Assembly: GCF_003217495.1 (NCBI RefSeq)
Contig: NZ_QJSW01000007.1
Coordinates: 62,001 to 126,000 of the forward strand
Reading direction: 5' to 3'
Source: Paenibacillus barcinonensis
GTDB lineage: Bacteria > Bacillota > Bacilli > Paenibacillales > Paenibacillaceae
DNA: 64,000 nt
In this document: piece after piece, positions 24,725 to 34,841 of the stretch
Numbering within the stretch: position 1 is the first letter of the stretch
How the letters are laid out: the number at the start of each line of letters is the position of its first letter
Made by a program: the position numbers and the translations under genes
Notes under the pieces: model-generated
Database searches by the model: none
The model's input: the letters and a program-made list of their open reading frames with translations, nothing else
Told to the model about the DNA's origin: nothing

Positions 24725-26749
24725 CTAAATCTCAAACTCAACACGACCACTTTCGGTTAACTCAAAAGGACCTGGTGTAACATCTGCATCGGGTCTCTTT
24801 GTGCCGAAAAAGTCGGAGTCAAGGCGATAGGGAGTGCTGTCGGGTTCCTCATACTTCATATCGGCGTGATACGACTTTCCGAGCAGGTCCGTGGTGACCC
24901 TCATGGCAGCGGTGCCCCGAAGCAACTCGGGCTCATGGAGCTGAATGTGCACCTTACCCAGCTCAGGATTAATCTCAACGTTTATGCCCTTCTGTGAATG
25001 TATCTTCGCATCGGATTCGTGAGTGCTTGGAAGCGCATGGTTGAGATATACATTGCCACCCATTGCTACCGGAAGAACGGCATTGCCTATGAAGAAATCC
25101 TTCGCGGCATCGCCAAGCTCAAGAAGCTCCTCTTTGGTGTATTCCCACCACTTCTTATCTTTCACATTCGGGTGTTCGTCGTAGCCGCCAAGTCCGACAG
25201 CATGCAAATAGCAAATGGAATTGTCCGGCACACCATCCATGACCGTCTTCCCGTCCTCTCCAACGGCATCCCTTGGTTTAAGGGGAAGATGCTCAAAGAA
25301 GGTGATGGGCACAGGCGGCTTATTCGCGTCGTTATCACCCAAAAAGATATTGTTATAATATCTGTCGTCGCCTCCAGTGATGTTGGAGTATCCGGCCATG
25401 GCTGTCTCGTGCGGGAAGTGGTATGGCGTAATTCGCGTAATCTCGGAACGAACGACGAATCGGCCTGCAAACAAATTATGGGCAAACGCCCCGCCCTGGG
25501 CCATATTTCTGAAATTCATCGGAGAGAGAAATAGATTATGATCAACCATATACGGGCCGTGGCAAACCTCAACGAAGAGGTCTTCCGAAAGGTTGTCAAA
25601 AAATACATTACGGCTGATGCGGGTACCCTGTGCCTGCCAGTCAAGCCAAAGCGCACGATAACAGCTATACACTATATTTTCGTTAATTTGAGTATCTAGT
25701 GCAGCATGCAGTTTAATTCCCGCCACTTCGGCACCGTGTCTGAGCCGTTTGTGGTGAATATTATAAATCCGGTTCTGAACAATGTGGCTGAAGGCTGCTC
25801 CCATATGACCCACAATACCTGCCTGCTCACAATCATGAATCACATTACCTCGAACGATGTGACTGCCGACGTTATCCTTATGCCAGCCGGAGCGTAATGC
25901 GCGTAAAATAACCTCCTGCTCCCGTTGAGTCCCGCCTTTACTATGCTTCTCCAACGATCTGCCATGACCTGTACCGATTGCGGTGCCCAGGCTAATACCA
26001 ACGCATTTGGATTCACTGATGATATTGTTTTCAATAATCCAGCCCTTGCTCCAGTGGGGTCCGATCAAACCCTCCTGGTAGTCCGTAGGCGGTGCCCATT
26101 GAGGAGAAGCCTGACGGAGTGTGAAGCCACTTACGGTTATATAATGGAGTCCCGGTTTCTCAGGCCAGAAGCAATACGGACGGACATTAATTTCTACATC
26201 TTCCGTACGAGGGTCTTTTCCACCAAAGTTGGCCCAGATTTTTGTTGTCGTAGAACCAACCTCGGCATACCATGTTAACAATGAATCCTTGGGATATTTG
26301 GCTTCGGGCCAAACCTTAGGATTGTGAACGCTTTCAATACTATCACATTCATACAATGACCTGCCGTCCAAATAGACATCGCCAAGATGAATCGGGAAGG
26401 GCCCGTCAAACAACCAGTCTCCACTGAGTTCCACTTCAAAGGGATTACGAACGGAAAAGATGGAATTAAGCACTTCTGTGCTCCAAACGTTGTCTCCTTC
26501 AGACCTCCAGTTGGTAATGCGTTCAGCTCCTGTGATGACGACTTCTCCGTCTCCTGCGGAGCGATATACAATTCGATGCTCTGCTGTTCCCCCATTAGCC
26601 GGGTTAACCCATTCCCTGTATACTCCGGCATGAACAATAACCGTATCACCAGCCATGGCATGAGCCGCAGCGCGTGATATAGTACGAAGAGGTTGATCCG
26701 CTGTTCCTTTTCCCCGATCATTCCCATGTACGGATACATGATATTCCAT
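24725..26749 (-). CDS. Right-handed beta-helix carbohydrate-active protein
   Basis: A 674-residue cytoplasmic-looking protein with no signal peptide. The opening YHVSVHGNDRGKGTADQPLRTISRAA, followed by DTVIVHAGVYREWV, is the typical entry of DUF1565-type parallel beta-helix enzymes. Multiple coils (residues about 225-430) contain inherited turn motifs such as SHIVRGNVIHDCEQAGI and NENIVYSCYRALWLD. The C-terminal 200 residues form an accessory beta domain. Proteins of this build include pectate-lyase-like and GH141-like enzymes; which substrate applies here is unknown. ATG follows AAGGAGAG. It is monocistronic and faces the IS remnants. Confidence 0.75.
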   Translation of the reverse strand: MEYHVSVHGNDRGKGTADQPLRTISRAAAHAMAGDTVIVHAGVYREWVNPANGGTAEHRIVYRSAGDGEVVITGAERITNWRSEGDNVWSTEVLNSIFSVRNPFEVELSGDWLFDGPFPIHLGDVYLDGRSLYECDSIESVHNPKVWPEAKYPKDSLLTWYAEVGSTTTKIWANFGGKDPRTEDVEINVRPYCFWPEKPGLHYITVSGFTLRQASPQWAPPTDYQEGLIGPHWSKGWIIENNIISESKCVGISLGTAIGTGHGRSLEKHSKGGTQREQEVILRALRSGWHKDNVGSHIVRGNVIHDCEQAGIVGHMGAAFSHIVQNRIYNIHHKRLRHGAEVAGIKLHAALDTQINENIVYSCYRALWLDWQAQGTRISRNVFFDNLSEDLFVEVCHGPYMVDHNLFLSPMNFRNMAQGGAFAHNLFAGRFVVRSEITRITPYHFPHETAMAGYSNITGGDDRYYNNIFLGDNDANKPPVPITFFEHLPLKPRDAVGEDGKTVMDGVPDNSICYLHAVGLGGYDEHPNVKDKKWWEYTKEELLELGDAAKDFFIGNAVLPVAMGGNVYLNHALPSTHESDAKIHSQKGINVEINPELGKVHIQLHEPELLRGTAAMRVTTDLLGKSYHADMKYEEPDSTPYRLDSDFFGTKRPDADVTPGPFELTESGRVEFEI

Positions 26750-26972
26750 AACAACTCTCCTTCTATTTTAAAATTATTATTGTATTCCGTTATTATACTA
26801 GAAAATAAATGTAATGGGAGAGATAGGAAGATGGATGTTTTATGAACAGGTGCTCGGGTGACATTTATCTGATGCAGATGACTCTGAAGAAATAAAGAAG
26901 CCACTCCAATGTTTGGAGTGGCTGTTTAGTTGGCTATTATTTTGCACTCGGCTATTACAAGGTGAACGGCGG

Positions 26973-27425
26973 TTATCTTCTGCCTAGTGTCTCCCAAATT
27001 CCATGGAGCCAGGAGTCGAACTCAGCATCTTTGTCGCCCTCGTAAGTATCATAGATATCCAGACGTGTCTTTTGCAGTTTTTCCTTAAATTGCTCAAATG
27101 TGTGACCTTCAGGCAGGCTTTTTTTAATGCGCAGCAAAATTTTGTTAAGACCTTTAAACAGATCGCCTTTGTTTTTGGCAGGCATGGGTACATCTTCATC
27201 CAACTGCTTGAGCTTGAGATATGCGGCTTCACGCACTTGAAACACTTGATCATTTTTCAAAACAAAATGTAGTAACTGTATGGTAGGGACGGTATCCCAG
27301 TTTCCCAATTCGTTCACCGCATTCAGTCTGTCTCTCCAGCTTGCTGTTCGATTAGCCGCTCGTTTGAGCTCTTCAAAGTTTTCCGGTAGTTCGTTAACTG
27401 CTCCAATATCATGCTTGTTCGTCAA
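26973..27425 (-). CDS. HEAT-repeat domain protein
   Basis: A 150-residue soluble protein, start TTG 27425 after AAGGAG with 7-base spacing. Residues about 18-70 form a HEAT-like helical pair (WRDRLNAVNELGNWDTVPTIQLLHFVLKNDQVFQVREAAYLKLKQL), the signature by which similar small Bacilli proteins are named. The rest is charged and helical. Function unknown; such repeats mediate protein binding. Confidence 0.72.
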   Translation of the reverse strand: MTNKHDIGAVNELPENFEELKRAANRTASWRDRLNAVNELGNWDTVPTIQLLHFVLKNDQVFQVREAAYLKLKQLDEDVPMPAKNKGDLFKGLNKILLRIKKSLPEGHTFEQFKEKLQKTRLDIYDTYEGDKDAEFDSWLHGIWETLGRR

Positions 27426-27580
27426 AGTTCTATCTCCTTAATCATCGCCATCTCGGCAGAATGATGAATGTTAATCAGGTAAACATCATTATAACACGAA
27501 CCTGGCTTAACTACTTCATTAAAGCCGATGGGTTATTTTAAAATCACATTCACCAAATTTTCCAAGATGTATCAACCAAC

Positions 27581-28555
27581 CTATTCGCCTTGAAAATTGT
27601 TTTTTTTCTGAATAGAGTCTAACATGTACACCCATCCAATGAGTCCACATAAGACAAAACCAAATGCGTGTAGTGCTCCGTATATGGGAATGAAATCAAG
27701 TATGGTTAAGGCAAATATATTTTTCAGTAGCGGATACAAAATAGAAAGCACAATAACCGTGTAAAAGGCCATGCAGGAAAGGCCTAAAAAGAAGGTTGCC
27801 TTAGGGTGTAATACGTTTTTTCTCAAATAAGAAAGCAGATACGTGGTGTAAACGACAATATTGCAGGCGAACAAAGCGACACCCACGTACTCGATTGGTT
27901 TGGAGAAAATCATACCAAAGGCAATCAATAGGGGGCCGATAATATCCATGGCAACGATCCAAGGATACCAGCTTTTTTTCGTCATGATTCGTCCCAGTGC
28001 ACCAATAAAAATCGGAACGATTGCAGATGAAAAATGAAAGTGGACCGAGCTTAACGCGTGTGTTGCAACACTAGCTTCGAAGAGGTCAAGTTGGTATTGA
28101 TATAAGGTAAACCAGATGCCTCCGATAAAAAAATAAACGAGTCCCGCGCCAATCGCTATTTCTGCTGCTTTTCCTTGACCAATCACAATAATGCTTATGC
28201 CATAGATGCCAAGTAGTAATGTGAACACCAGCCAGCCAAGGGAGAGCATGCCTGGTATTGACGTGCCTTCGTATCCCCACATCTTATTACTCATAACGGA
28301 AAATAGGGTAAGTAGCGCAGCAGGATATTGAAGCCATTGCATAAGGGCATAAACCATTCGTTGTTGTTTATTCTTTTCATCATATCTCAAAAGCAAGATG
28401 ACAAGAGGTACAATGACGAATACAGCAAACAGTATAAATTTTTCAACCAGCTTGAATTGGAAATAATCCAAGTAAAATATAAAAATAGTCAGGATTGCAC
28501 CGGGAATCACAGGCATTAATAATGTACTCATTCGTTGCTTCAGAAAACGACTCAT
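27581..28555 (-). CDS. yndJ: YndJ-like integral membrane protein
   Basis: About 324 residues with nine or ten hydrophobic helices and the YndJ hallmark THALSSVHFHFSSAIVPIF near the middle, whose His residues lie in or next to the membrane. Function is unknown. I place the start at ATG 28555 (MSRFLKQ) because GAAAGGA lies 6 bases upstream; the frame is open further to 28633 but has no second ribosome binding site. It diverges from the ABC-F gene. Confidence 0.75.
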   Translation of the reverse strand: MSRFLKQRMSTLLMPVIPGAILTIFIFYLDYFQFKLVEKFILFAVFVIVPLVILLLRYDEKNKQQRMVYALMQWLQYPAALLTLFSVMSNKMWGYEGTSIPGMLSLGWLVFTLLLGIYGISIIVIGQGKAAEIAIGAGLVYFFIGGIWFTLYQYQLDLFEASVATHALSSVHFHFSSAIVPIFIGALGRIMTKKSWYPWIVAMDIIGPLLIAFGMIFSKPIEYVGVALFACNIVVYTTYLLSYLRKNVLHPKATFFLGLSCMAFYTVIVLSILYPLLKNIFALTILDFIPIYGALHAFGFVLCGLIGWVYMLDSIQKKNNFQGE

Positions 28556-28808
28556 GGCGGTCCTTTCTTCATATGTATGGAGTATATTTTGCCTACATTT
28601 GCCTGTATAGCGTTGTTTAGGGTGGATAGGCAATTCTCGTTTTAGTTTAACACATTTATCTGCAGTGTATTGCCTGGGGCTTGGATATACAAATCAATTG
28701 TACTCGCCCCCAATCAGTGTTACGCTGAGAATCGAAACCTCAAACTTGTATTCTGTAACAATCCCACACCATAATCAAACTAATTTAGATACCAGGAAAG
28801 GTAACACC

Positions 28809-30548
28809 ATGATTAAAGTTGAAAATCTATCTTTTTCTTTCCCGCAAAAAGAACTTTATAAAAACATTTCATTTACCCTCGAAGAGGGCCAGCACTGCGC
28901 CTTTATCGGCACCAGCGGTAGTGGAAAAAGTACGCTGATCGAAATTCTGATGGACCCGGAAAGGCATTTGTTCGAGGGGACGCTGGAGATTGACCCTGAT
29001 TATAGAATCGGATATGTGAGTCAGTTCTCGAAGGTAGACCCTACAACAGAAATGACGGTTTTTGAATATATCGGGGAAGAATTTATCAGGCTTCAGGATC
29101 AAATCACTGCCATTTATGCGGAAATGGAAACCACATCGGATATGGATTCACTGCTGGAAAGGGTTCAAGAGGCTTTGGATGCGCTGGATGCAATGGGCGG
29201 TGATGATTATGAAAGCACCATTCTTAAACAGTTGAACTTGGCCAACCTCATGAAGCTAAAGGATGTTAGTGTATCCTCCCTAAGCGGCGGGGAATTCAAG
29301 CTTGTTCAAGTCATGAAGGAAATGCTCAATAGTCCGGAACTGATGATTATGGACGAGCCGGATGTATTTCTAGATTTTGAAAATCTTAATGCTCTTAAAA
29401 AATTGATCAATTCCCACAAAGGAATGCTGTTAGTCGTTACGCATAACCGCTATCTTCTGAATCATTGTTTCAACAAAATCATTCACCTCGAAAATATGGA
29501 ACTCCAGGAGTTCGATGGACGATATATCGAGTACAATTTCTCCTTGCTTCAGACGAAGATAGAGCTGCAAGAAATCGCTGTCGCTGAAGCGGAAGAGATT
29601 GAGAGATACGATGGTGTCATTGAAAATCTCAGAGCGATTGCCACGATTAATTCGGAAGCTTCCAGAGGAAGAGCGTTAAAAGCCAGAGTGAAATTCCAAG
29701 AACGATTGGAAGCGCGCAGAATTAAAGCACCGTTTGTTGATATCAAACAGCCGAATATTCGATTTGATCTGAATCATAAAGTCGAAGACAGCATCGCTGT
29801 AAAGGTAAATAATTATAGCATTTCCTTTGACGAATTACTTTTGCAAGATGTGAGCTTCGAGATCAAATCTACAGATAAAGTGGCCGTGATTGGCCCCAAT
29901 GGTACCGGGAAAACGACGTTGCTCCGGGATATCTTCAAAAACCATCACGATTCCATCAACATCAATGACAGTGTCAAGGTGGCTTATTTATCGCAGCTTC
30001 AAGGCGAAACGCTGAAAGATACAAATACGATCCTCCATGATTTCATTGATGCCGGGTTTGAAACGTATGATGAGATCAGAGCCTATCTTGTGAACTACGG
30101 CTTTGAAGGTGAAATTCTGGATCAGAAGATCGAATCACTGTCCGGCGGCGAAAAAAATATACTTCAATTGGCTAAAGCTGCTGCGAGTCAGGCCGACCTG
30201 CTGCTTCTGGACGAACCAACAAGCCATCTGGACATCTATACGCAGATCGCACTGGAGAAAGCCATTGAAGAATATCAGGGCGCGATCCTCATGATTTCCC
30301 ATGATTTCTATTCGGTCGTAAATGGTATGGATTATGTACTTATTATTGAGAACAAGACGATTAGAAAAATGAGTATGCGCAAGTTCAGACAAATGATTTA
30401 CGCCAGTCATTTCAACAAAGACTATTTGGAAAATGAGCAAAAGAAAAAGGCTGTTGAAATGCAAATCGAGTTGGCGTTGAAGGATACGGATTTTGAACGT
30501 GCAAAAGGCTTGGTTGATGAGCTGGAAGGAATTATTAAGCGGCTATAA
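28809..30548 (+). CDS. ABC-F family ATPase
   Basis: A 579-residue protein with two ABC domains and no membrane segments, as in ABC-F proteins that act on the ribosome. First domain: Walker A GTSGSGKST, signature SLSGGE, Walker B LMIMDEPD. A charged helical linker spans about residues 245-305. Second domain: Walker A GPNGTGKTT, signature SLSGGE, Walker B LLLLDEPTSHLD. ATG 28809 follows AGGAAAGG; the frame's extension to 28665 is not supported. It could be a translation factor or antibiotic-protection protein; no resistance class can be assigned by eye. Confidence 0.88.
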   Translation: MIKVENLSFSFPQKELYKNISFTLEEGQHCAFIGTSGSGKSTLIEILMDPERHLFEGTLEIDPDYRIGYVSQFSKVDPTTEMTVFEYIGEEFIRLQDQITAIYAEMETTSDMDSLLERVQEALDALDAMGGDDYESTILKQLNLANLMKLKDVSVSSLSGGEFKLVQVMKEMLNSPELMIMDEPDVFLDFENLNALKKLINSHKGMLLVVTHNRYLLNHCFNKIIHLENMELQEFDGRYIEYNFSLLQTKIELQEIAVAEAEEIERYDGVIENLRAIATINSEASRGRALKARVKFQERLEARRIKAPFVDIKQPNIRFDLNHKVEDSIAVKVNNYSISFDELLLQDVSFEIKSTDKVAVIGPNGTGKTTLLRDIFKNHHDSININDSVKVAYLSQLQGETLKDTNTILHDFIDAGFETYDEIRAYLVNYGFEGEILDQKIESLSGGEKNILQLAKAAASQADLLLLDEPTSHLDIYTQIALEKAIEEYQGAILMISHDFYSVVNGMDYVLIIENKTIRKMSMRKFRQMIYASHFNKDYLENEQKKKAVEMQIELALKDTDFERAKGLVDELEGIIKRL

Positions 30549-30685
30549 TCATCCATGCTGGCGCTCAGCAAATGAACCAAGCTCCGTATCCCAATTTTGA
30601 TTGAATTCCAAATGATTACGTTACGTTTGTTCTCCAGTTCACATGAACTGGTCATTATGTTGAACAGCATTTCGCTCCACCCTAT

Positions 30686-30718
30686 AAATCCACTACCCTA
30701 TGAGGTTGTGGATTTTTT
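30686..30718 (+). terminator. Terminator after the ABC-F gene
   Basis: AAATCCAC and GTGGATTT form an 8-bp stem followed by a T-run, with a 14-base loop. Confidence 0.75.
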
Positions 30719-30839
30719 GCTTGTTGAGGTCTTTCTGTTATTGCTAAAAGCTATGACCAGTCATGCTTTTTTCATATTACGGGTAATCATTTTGATCATG
30801 CTATACTCAGGAAACTAAAAGTTAGAAGGAGATTTTTCT

Positions 30840-31925
30840 ATGATACCATTTCGTAACGATCATGTTGGAAGCTTCCTACGTCCTGCGAACTTGAGTCAGG
30901 CACGTGAACAATATAAAGCTGGCACGATTACATATGAGGAACTAAGAGATGTCGAGGATCAAGAGATTATCCGATTGATTGAGAAACAAAAAGAAAATGG
31001 CGTACTCGCTATTACGGATGGTGAGTTCCGCAGAAGCTGGTGGCACTTTGATTTCCTGGGTGGTTTGGATGGCGTAGAGCTGTTTGAGGAAATTGACGGG
31101 CCTCAGTTCCATAACATGAAGACTCGCAAGGGTGGAATCCGGGTTGTGGGAAAAGTTGATTTCTCTACGCACCCCTTTGTGGAGCATTTTGAATTTTTGA
31201 AAAAGCATGCAGGTGAAGCCGTAGCGAAACAGACCATTCCAAGCCCGAATATGCTTATTTATAGATTGGAAAAAGGTGCGAATAGCTACAAGGATCGGGA
31301 GCAATTCCTTCAGGATACGATTGCAGCATATCAAAAAGCCATTCAAGCCTTCTATAACGCGGGATGTCGATACCTCCAATTAGATGATACAGCTTGGGCA
31401 GACCTGTTCTCAGAGGCTGGTCACGATAAGCTGCGCGCCAAAGGTTTGGAACCGGCGGAAGAGCTGAAAACGATGCAGCGCATGATTAATGAAACCTTGT
31501 CCCATAAACCGGCAGATTTGGTTGTGACGATGCATATTTGTCGTGGTAACTATAAATCCAACTATTTCTCAACGGGTGGTTACGATTACGCTTCTGAGGT
31601 TATTTTTGGAGGCTTAAACGTGGATGGCTTATTTTTAGAATTTGACGATGAGCGTTCAGGTGGTTTTGAGCCATTAAAATATGTAAATCGGACAGATTTG
31701 AAAATCGTGCTTGGTTTAATCACATCAAAAACCGGCGAGCTAGAAAATAAAGAGCAAATCAAGGCCCGGATTGCGGAAGCGGCAACCTATGTTCCTCTTG
31801 ATCAGCTTTGCTTGAGCCCACAATGCGGCTTTTCTTCTACCGAAGAAGGCAATATTCTAACCGAAGAACAACAATGGCGTAAACTTCGGTATGTTAAGGA
31901 AATTGCAGAGCAAGTATGGAGTTAA
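30840..31925 (+). CDS. MetE-like methyltransferase (YxjG/YxjH type)
   Basis: A 361-residue protein matching only the C-terminal catalytic barrel of cobalamin-independent methionine synthase. Zinc-ligand segments are visible as MHICRGN (His and Cys) and LSPQCGFSS near the C-terminus. The substrate pocket region YLQLDDTAWA is also present. B. subtilis YxjG and YxjH are the nearest kind; they are thought to methylate homocysteine from a donor other than methyl-folate triglutamate. ATG follows AGAAGGAG. No S-box or T-box leader was found upstream. Confidence 0.88.
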   Translation: MIPFRNDHVGSFLRPANLSQAREQYKAGTITYEELRDVEDQEIIRLIEKQKENGVLAITDGEFRRSWWHFDFLGGLDGVELFEEIDGPQFHNMKTRKGGIRVVGKVDFSTHPFVEHFEFLKKHAGEAVAKQTIPSPNMLIYRLEKGANSYKDREQFLQDTIAAYQKAIQAFYNAGCRYLQLDDTAWADLFSEAGHDKLRAKGLEPAEELKTMQRMINETLSHKPADLVVTMHICRGNYKSNYFSTGGYDYASEVIFGGLNVDGLFLEFDDERSGGFEPLKYVNRTDLKIVLGLITSKTGELENKEQIKARIAEAATYVPLDQLCLSPQCGFSSTEEGNILTEEQQWRKLRYVKEIAEQVWS

Positions 31926-32078
31926 TGAGTTCTCATAAGCTGAATTCATTTACACATTAACGGAGACGACAGAAAAAACCTGAAAAAGCGGAGTTAAAAG
32001 CTTTCTGAGAGAAAGCTACATCGGAGTGGCTTGTGTAAAATCATTGGTTCATCTTATCTAAATAACGGAGGGGATTTC

Positions 32079-33569
32079 ATGACGATTCAAGCAGATCAAG
32101 AGACAGTTACAGTTGAAGCCTTTATTAACGGTCAACATATACAATCCCTTTCGCAGTTAGCAAAAGAAAATCCAGCAAACCCATCTGAAATCGTAGGCTA
32201 TTTTCCTGTCACTACAAAAGAACAAGCAGCCACCGCTATTGAAGCGGCGGCAGGGGCTTTTAAAACATGGAAGCAGACCTCCATTGATGAACGCATTATT
32301 CGGATGCGCAAGGCGATAGAGAAAATTAAAGCAGCGGAGAATGACATTGTGCATTTGCTGTCTAGAGAGCACGGTAAGCCTCTGTATGATGCACACGGTG
32401 AGATTTTTGTCTCGCTAATGTGGATGGAGTTTGCTTGTAATGAGGCCAAATCGGTACTGGCGGATGAGATCCAAGAGCATGATCACGGTAAAACGATTCT
32501 TTCGTATGATCCAATCGGTGTGGTGGCAGCGATTAGTCCATGGAATTACCCTATTGCCTTATCTACGATCAAGATCGCTCCTGCCATACTTGCGGGCAAC
32601 ACGATTGTGCTTAAACCAAGTCCATATGCACCACTGGCGGCGGCGAAGGTGGCCGAGATCATTGCGAGTGAGTTCCCGGCTGGTGTAATCAATGTCGTTT
32701 ATGGTGATGCCGATGTGGGTGTTGAACTGACAAGTCATCCTCTTGTTACGAAAATCGCCTTTACAGGTGGAACCGCAACAGCGAAGCATATTATCAAAGC
32801 GGCGGCGGAAACGATTAAGGATATGACGCTGGAGCTTGGTGGTAATGATGCGGCTATCTTCCTGGACAGCTTTGATGTTCATGATGAGCGAGCTATGCGC
32901 CGGATTGTCATTTCTAATTTCTTGACAGCAGGTCAGATCTGTATGATTGCCAAACGCGTATATGTGCACCGTTCGATTTATGATGAATTTGTGGAAAAGT
33001 ATATAGAGGCGGCCAATCGCTGGATTCGAATTGGTGATCCATTTGATGCAAATACGACGGTTGGTCCTGTTAATAACCTGAAACAGAGAGAGTATGTGCA
33101 GAGTTTGGTTGAAGGTGCGCAAAAGCGCGGGGCCAAGGTCATCCCTCTCGGTCACATCCTTGACCGGAAGCTGTTTGAACAAGGTTACTACTTGCAACCT
33201 ACACTGGTTTTAGATTGTGATTATCTTGATCCGATTGTCGTGGAGGAACAGTTTGGTCCTACGGTTCCGATTCTGCCATTTGACGATGAGGAGCAGGTCA
33301 TTAAGCTACACAATGAAAGCATATATGGATTGACCAGTTCTGTGTGGGGAAAAGAAGAGGATGCTATCTCATTGGCACGTCAACTCGAAGCTGGAACAAC
33401 GATGATTAATACCGCTGCTGTGCAGGGGCTTGATGTTCGGTTCCCATTCGGTGGTTTCAAGCAATCGGGTATTGGCCGTGAATACGGCGCGGAGGGTATC
33501 CGTACGTATACGGAAAAGCATGTGATCAACGTTCCGAAGACACTCGATCTTCCGTATATACCAGAGTAA
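32079..33569 (+). CDS. NAD(P)-dependent aldehyde dehydrogenase (succinate-semialdehyde type)
   Basis: A 496-residue aldehyde dehydrogenase. ATG 32079 follows GGAGGGG; the frame's extension to 32031 lacks a ribosome binding site. Seen: cofactor motif SPWNYP, FTGGTATAKHI, general base Glu in LELGGNDA, nucleophile Cys in TAGQICMIAKR, and the FGPTVPILPF and PFGGFKQSGIG blocks. The sequence style is that of gabD/benzaldehyde-dehydrogenase-like enzymes. It follows the MetE-like gene by 150 bases, but nothing ties the two together. Confidence 0.9.
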   Translation: MTIQADQETVTVEAFINGQHIQSLSQLAKENPANPSEIVGYFPVTTKEQAATAIEAAAGAFKTWKQTSIDERIIRMRKAIEKIKAAENDIVHLLSREHGKPLYDAHGEIFVSLMWMEFACNEAKSVLADEIQEHDHGKTILSYDPIGVVAAISPWNYPIALSTIKIAPAILAGNTIVLKPSPYAPLAAAKVAEIIASEFPAGVINVVYGDADVGVELTSHPLVTKIAFTGGTATAKHIIKAAAETIKDMTLELGGNDAAIFLDSFDVHDERAMRRIVISNFLTAGQICMIAKRVYVHRSIYDEFVEKYIEAANRWIRIGDPFDANTTVGPVNNLKQREYVQSLVEGAQKRGAKVIPLGHILDRKLFEQGYYLQPTLVLDCDYLDPIVVEEQFGPTVPILPFDDEEQVIKLHNESIYGLTSSVWGKEEDAISLARQLEAGTTMINTAAVQGLDVRFPFGGFKQSGIGREYGAEGIRTYTEKHVINVPKTLDLPYIPE

Positions 33570-33757
33570 ATTATAATGTTGTAGCACACAACTAACGACA
33601 TCGTACAGGGAATTGAACATGCTGTAAATCTACATTTGCGCTTTGTTACTGATCTTTGCGGAGAAAAAACGAGGATCTACGCCAAAAGAGCAAGAGCACC
33701 AACGGTACTACAGTTCAATAAGAGAAGTCAAAGCTCATCATATCGTCTAAAATAAAG

Positions 33758-33793
33758 AAAAGCCGAATGTTCCCTTGGGGCATTCGGCTTTTT
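33758..33793. terminator. Bidirectional terminator between aldehyde dehydrogenase and araC-type gene
   Basis: AAAGCCGAATG and CATTCGGCTTT form an 11-bp stem with a TTTTT end; on the minus strand the T-run is also present. Confidence 0.8.
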
Positions 33794-33811
33794 GCTGCCT
33801 TCCGGTGGCGC

Positions 33812-34573
33812 TTAATTGCTTTTAAGCTGTAAGCTTTTGCGATAAGAGCGCGGCGTTATGCCGGTTTCTCGTTTGAACATGTTGCAGAACTGGGCATCAT
33901 TCACAAAGCCAGACTCGGCGGAGACGTCTGAGATCGACATCTGTGTGCTGGCTAACAGGTGCTTGGAGTAATCCAGGCGTTTGATGAGCATATAGCGAGA
34001 AGGGGAGGCCCCGTATTTCTCCTTGAACAGGTGCCGGAAGCGATCATAGCTGTAGCCCGACATGTCTGCCAGCATTTCAATGGAGAGCCGCTGTGTGAAA
34101 TGCTCGTTCATATAAGAGAGCACATGCTGGAGCCGGTCCCCGGAGAACAGCGGATACATACTGTTACCGCCCCGATGCAGCAGGTGCAGCAGCATATGAT
34201 GCAGACGGTCGTTCAGGTAATCCTGTGTTCCCTCACCACGTCTTGTATATTCGGTGTTCAGCTGCAGCATGTAGTTGTGGATGCTGTGCTCCCGGTCATC
34301 CTGATGCATGCCCTGAAGCTCTCCAATCTCGGACAGATCGGTCTGAAATCCAACAAAAAGCACCTCCGCATCCCCGCGGTGATCCTCATCATGCTGCTGA
34401 TGGGGAGAGATGAGCGCATACGTACCAGCCTGAAAATGGTAGCTGTGCTCTCCAATCATGGACGTTCCATTTCCCTTAAAATAGTAGATTAGCTCATAAC
34501 ATTCATGGTGATGAGGGATGATATGCGTGAACCTGGCATGTTCGGCTCTGACAACATATAGAACTTGATCCAT
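33812..34573 (-). CDS. AraC-family transcriptional regulator
   Basis: A 253-residue regulator. An N-terminal cupin-like sensing domain (HIIPHHHECYELIYYFKGNGTSMI) is followed by two AraC helix-turn-helix units at about residues 155-250 (IEMLADMSGYSYDRFRHLFKEKYG and ISDVSAESGFVNDAQFCNMFKRETGITPRSYRK). Start at ATG 34573 because AGGGGG lies 9 bases upstream; the frame is open to 34612. It diverges from the nucleoside uptake operon and most likely regulates it in response to a sugar or nucleoside. Confidence 0.88.
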   Translation of the reverse strand: MDQVLYVVRAEHARFTHIIPHHHECYELIYYFKGNGTSMIGEHSYHFQAGTYALISPHQQHDEDHRGDAEVLFVGFQTDLSEIGELQGMHQDDREHSIHNYMLQLNTEYTRRGEGTQDYLNDRLHHMLLHLLHRGGNSMYPLFSGDRLQHVLSYMNEHFTQRLSIEMLADMSGYSYDRFRHLFKEKYGASPSRYMLIKRLDYSKHLLASTQMSISDVSAESGFVNDAQFCNMFKRETGITPRSYRKSLQLKSN

Positions 34574-34671
34574 TATTGCGTTCCCCCTAATTTCGACATT
34601 TAGCCGAATCATACAAAAAAGTGACCGAAATCAGATAAATATCAATGCTGAATTTTGTTATGATCATACTC

Positions 34672-34717
34672 ATAAACGAATGTTAAATGAAATTAATTGT
34701 TTATACGTTCGGTTATT
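34672..34717. promoter_or_regulatory. Possible PurR-type operator pair
   Basis: ACGTTCGGTTATT (34705-34717), read on the minus strand, matches the PurBox consensus AWWWCCGAACWWT except near one end; ATAAACGAATGTT (34672-34684) is a weaker, opposed match. The pair lies between the AraC gene and the BMP lipoprotein, fitting purine control of nucleoside uptake. The 20-base gap is larger than usual. Confidence 0.3.
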
Positions 34718-34841
34718 GAAGTAAAGAAAACGCATTACAGTTCAAAATCAGGTTGTGAATTTCCCAATTTATTAAAGCTAGGCTGTTTGCTCTACAGATT
34801 ATCAATGATTTTAACAACAAACAGGGGTGTGAGTAAAGAAG

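Noticed and set aside
28665..28808. N-terminal extension of the ABC-F protein or a leader peptide for attenuation
   Set aside because: No ribosome binding site and no resemblance to ABC-F N-termini; the start at 28809 has a good site.
30549..30839. SAM (S-box) riboswitch or T-box ahead of the MetE-like gene
   Set aside because: Neither the conserved S-box core nor a T-box element could be found; only the ABC-F terminator is present.
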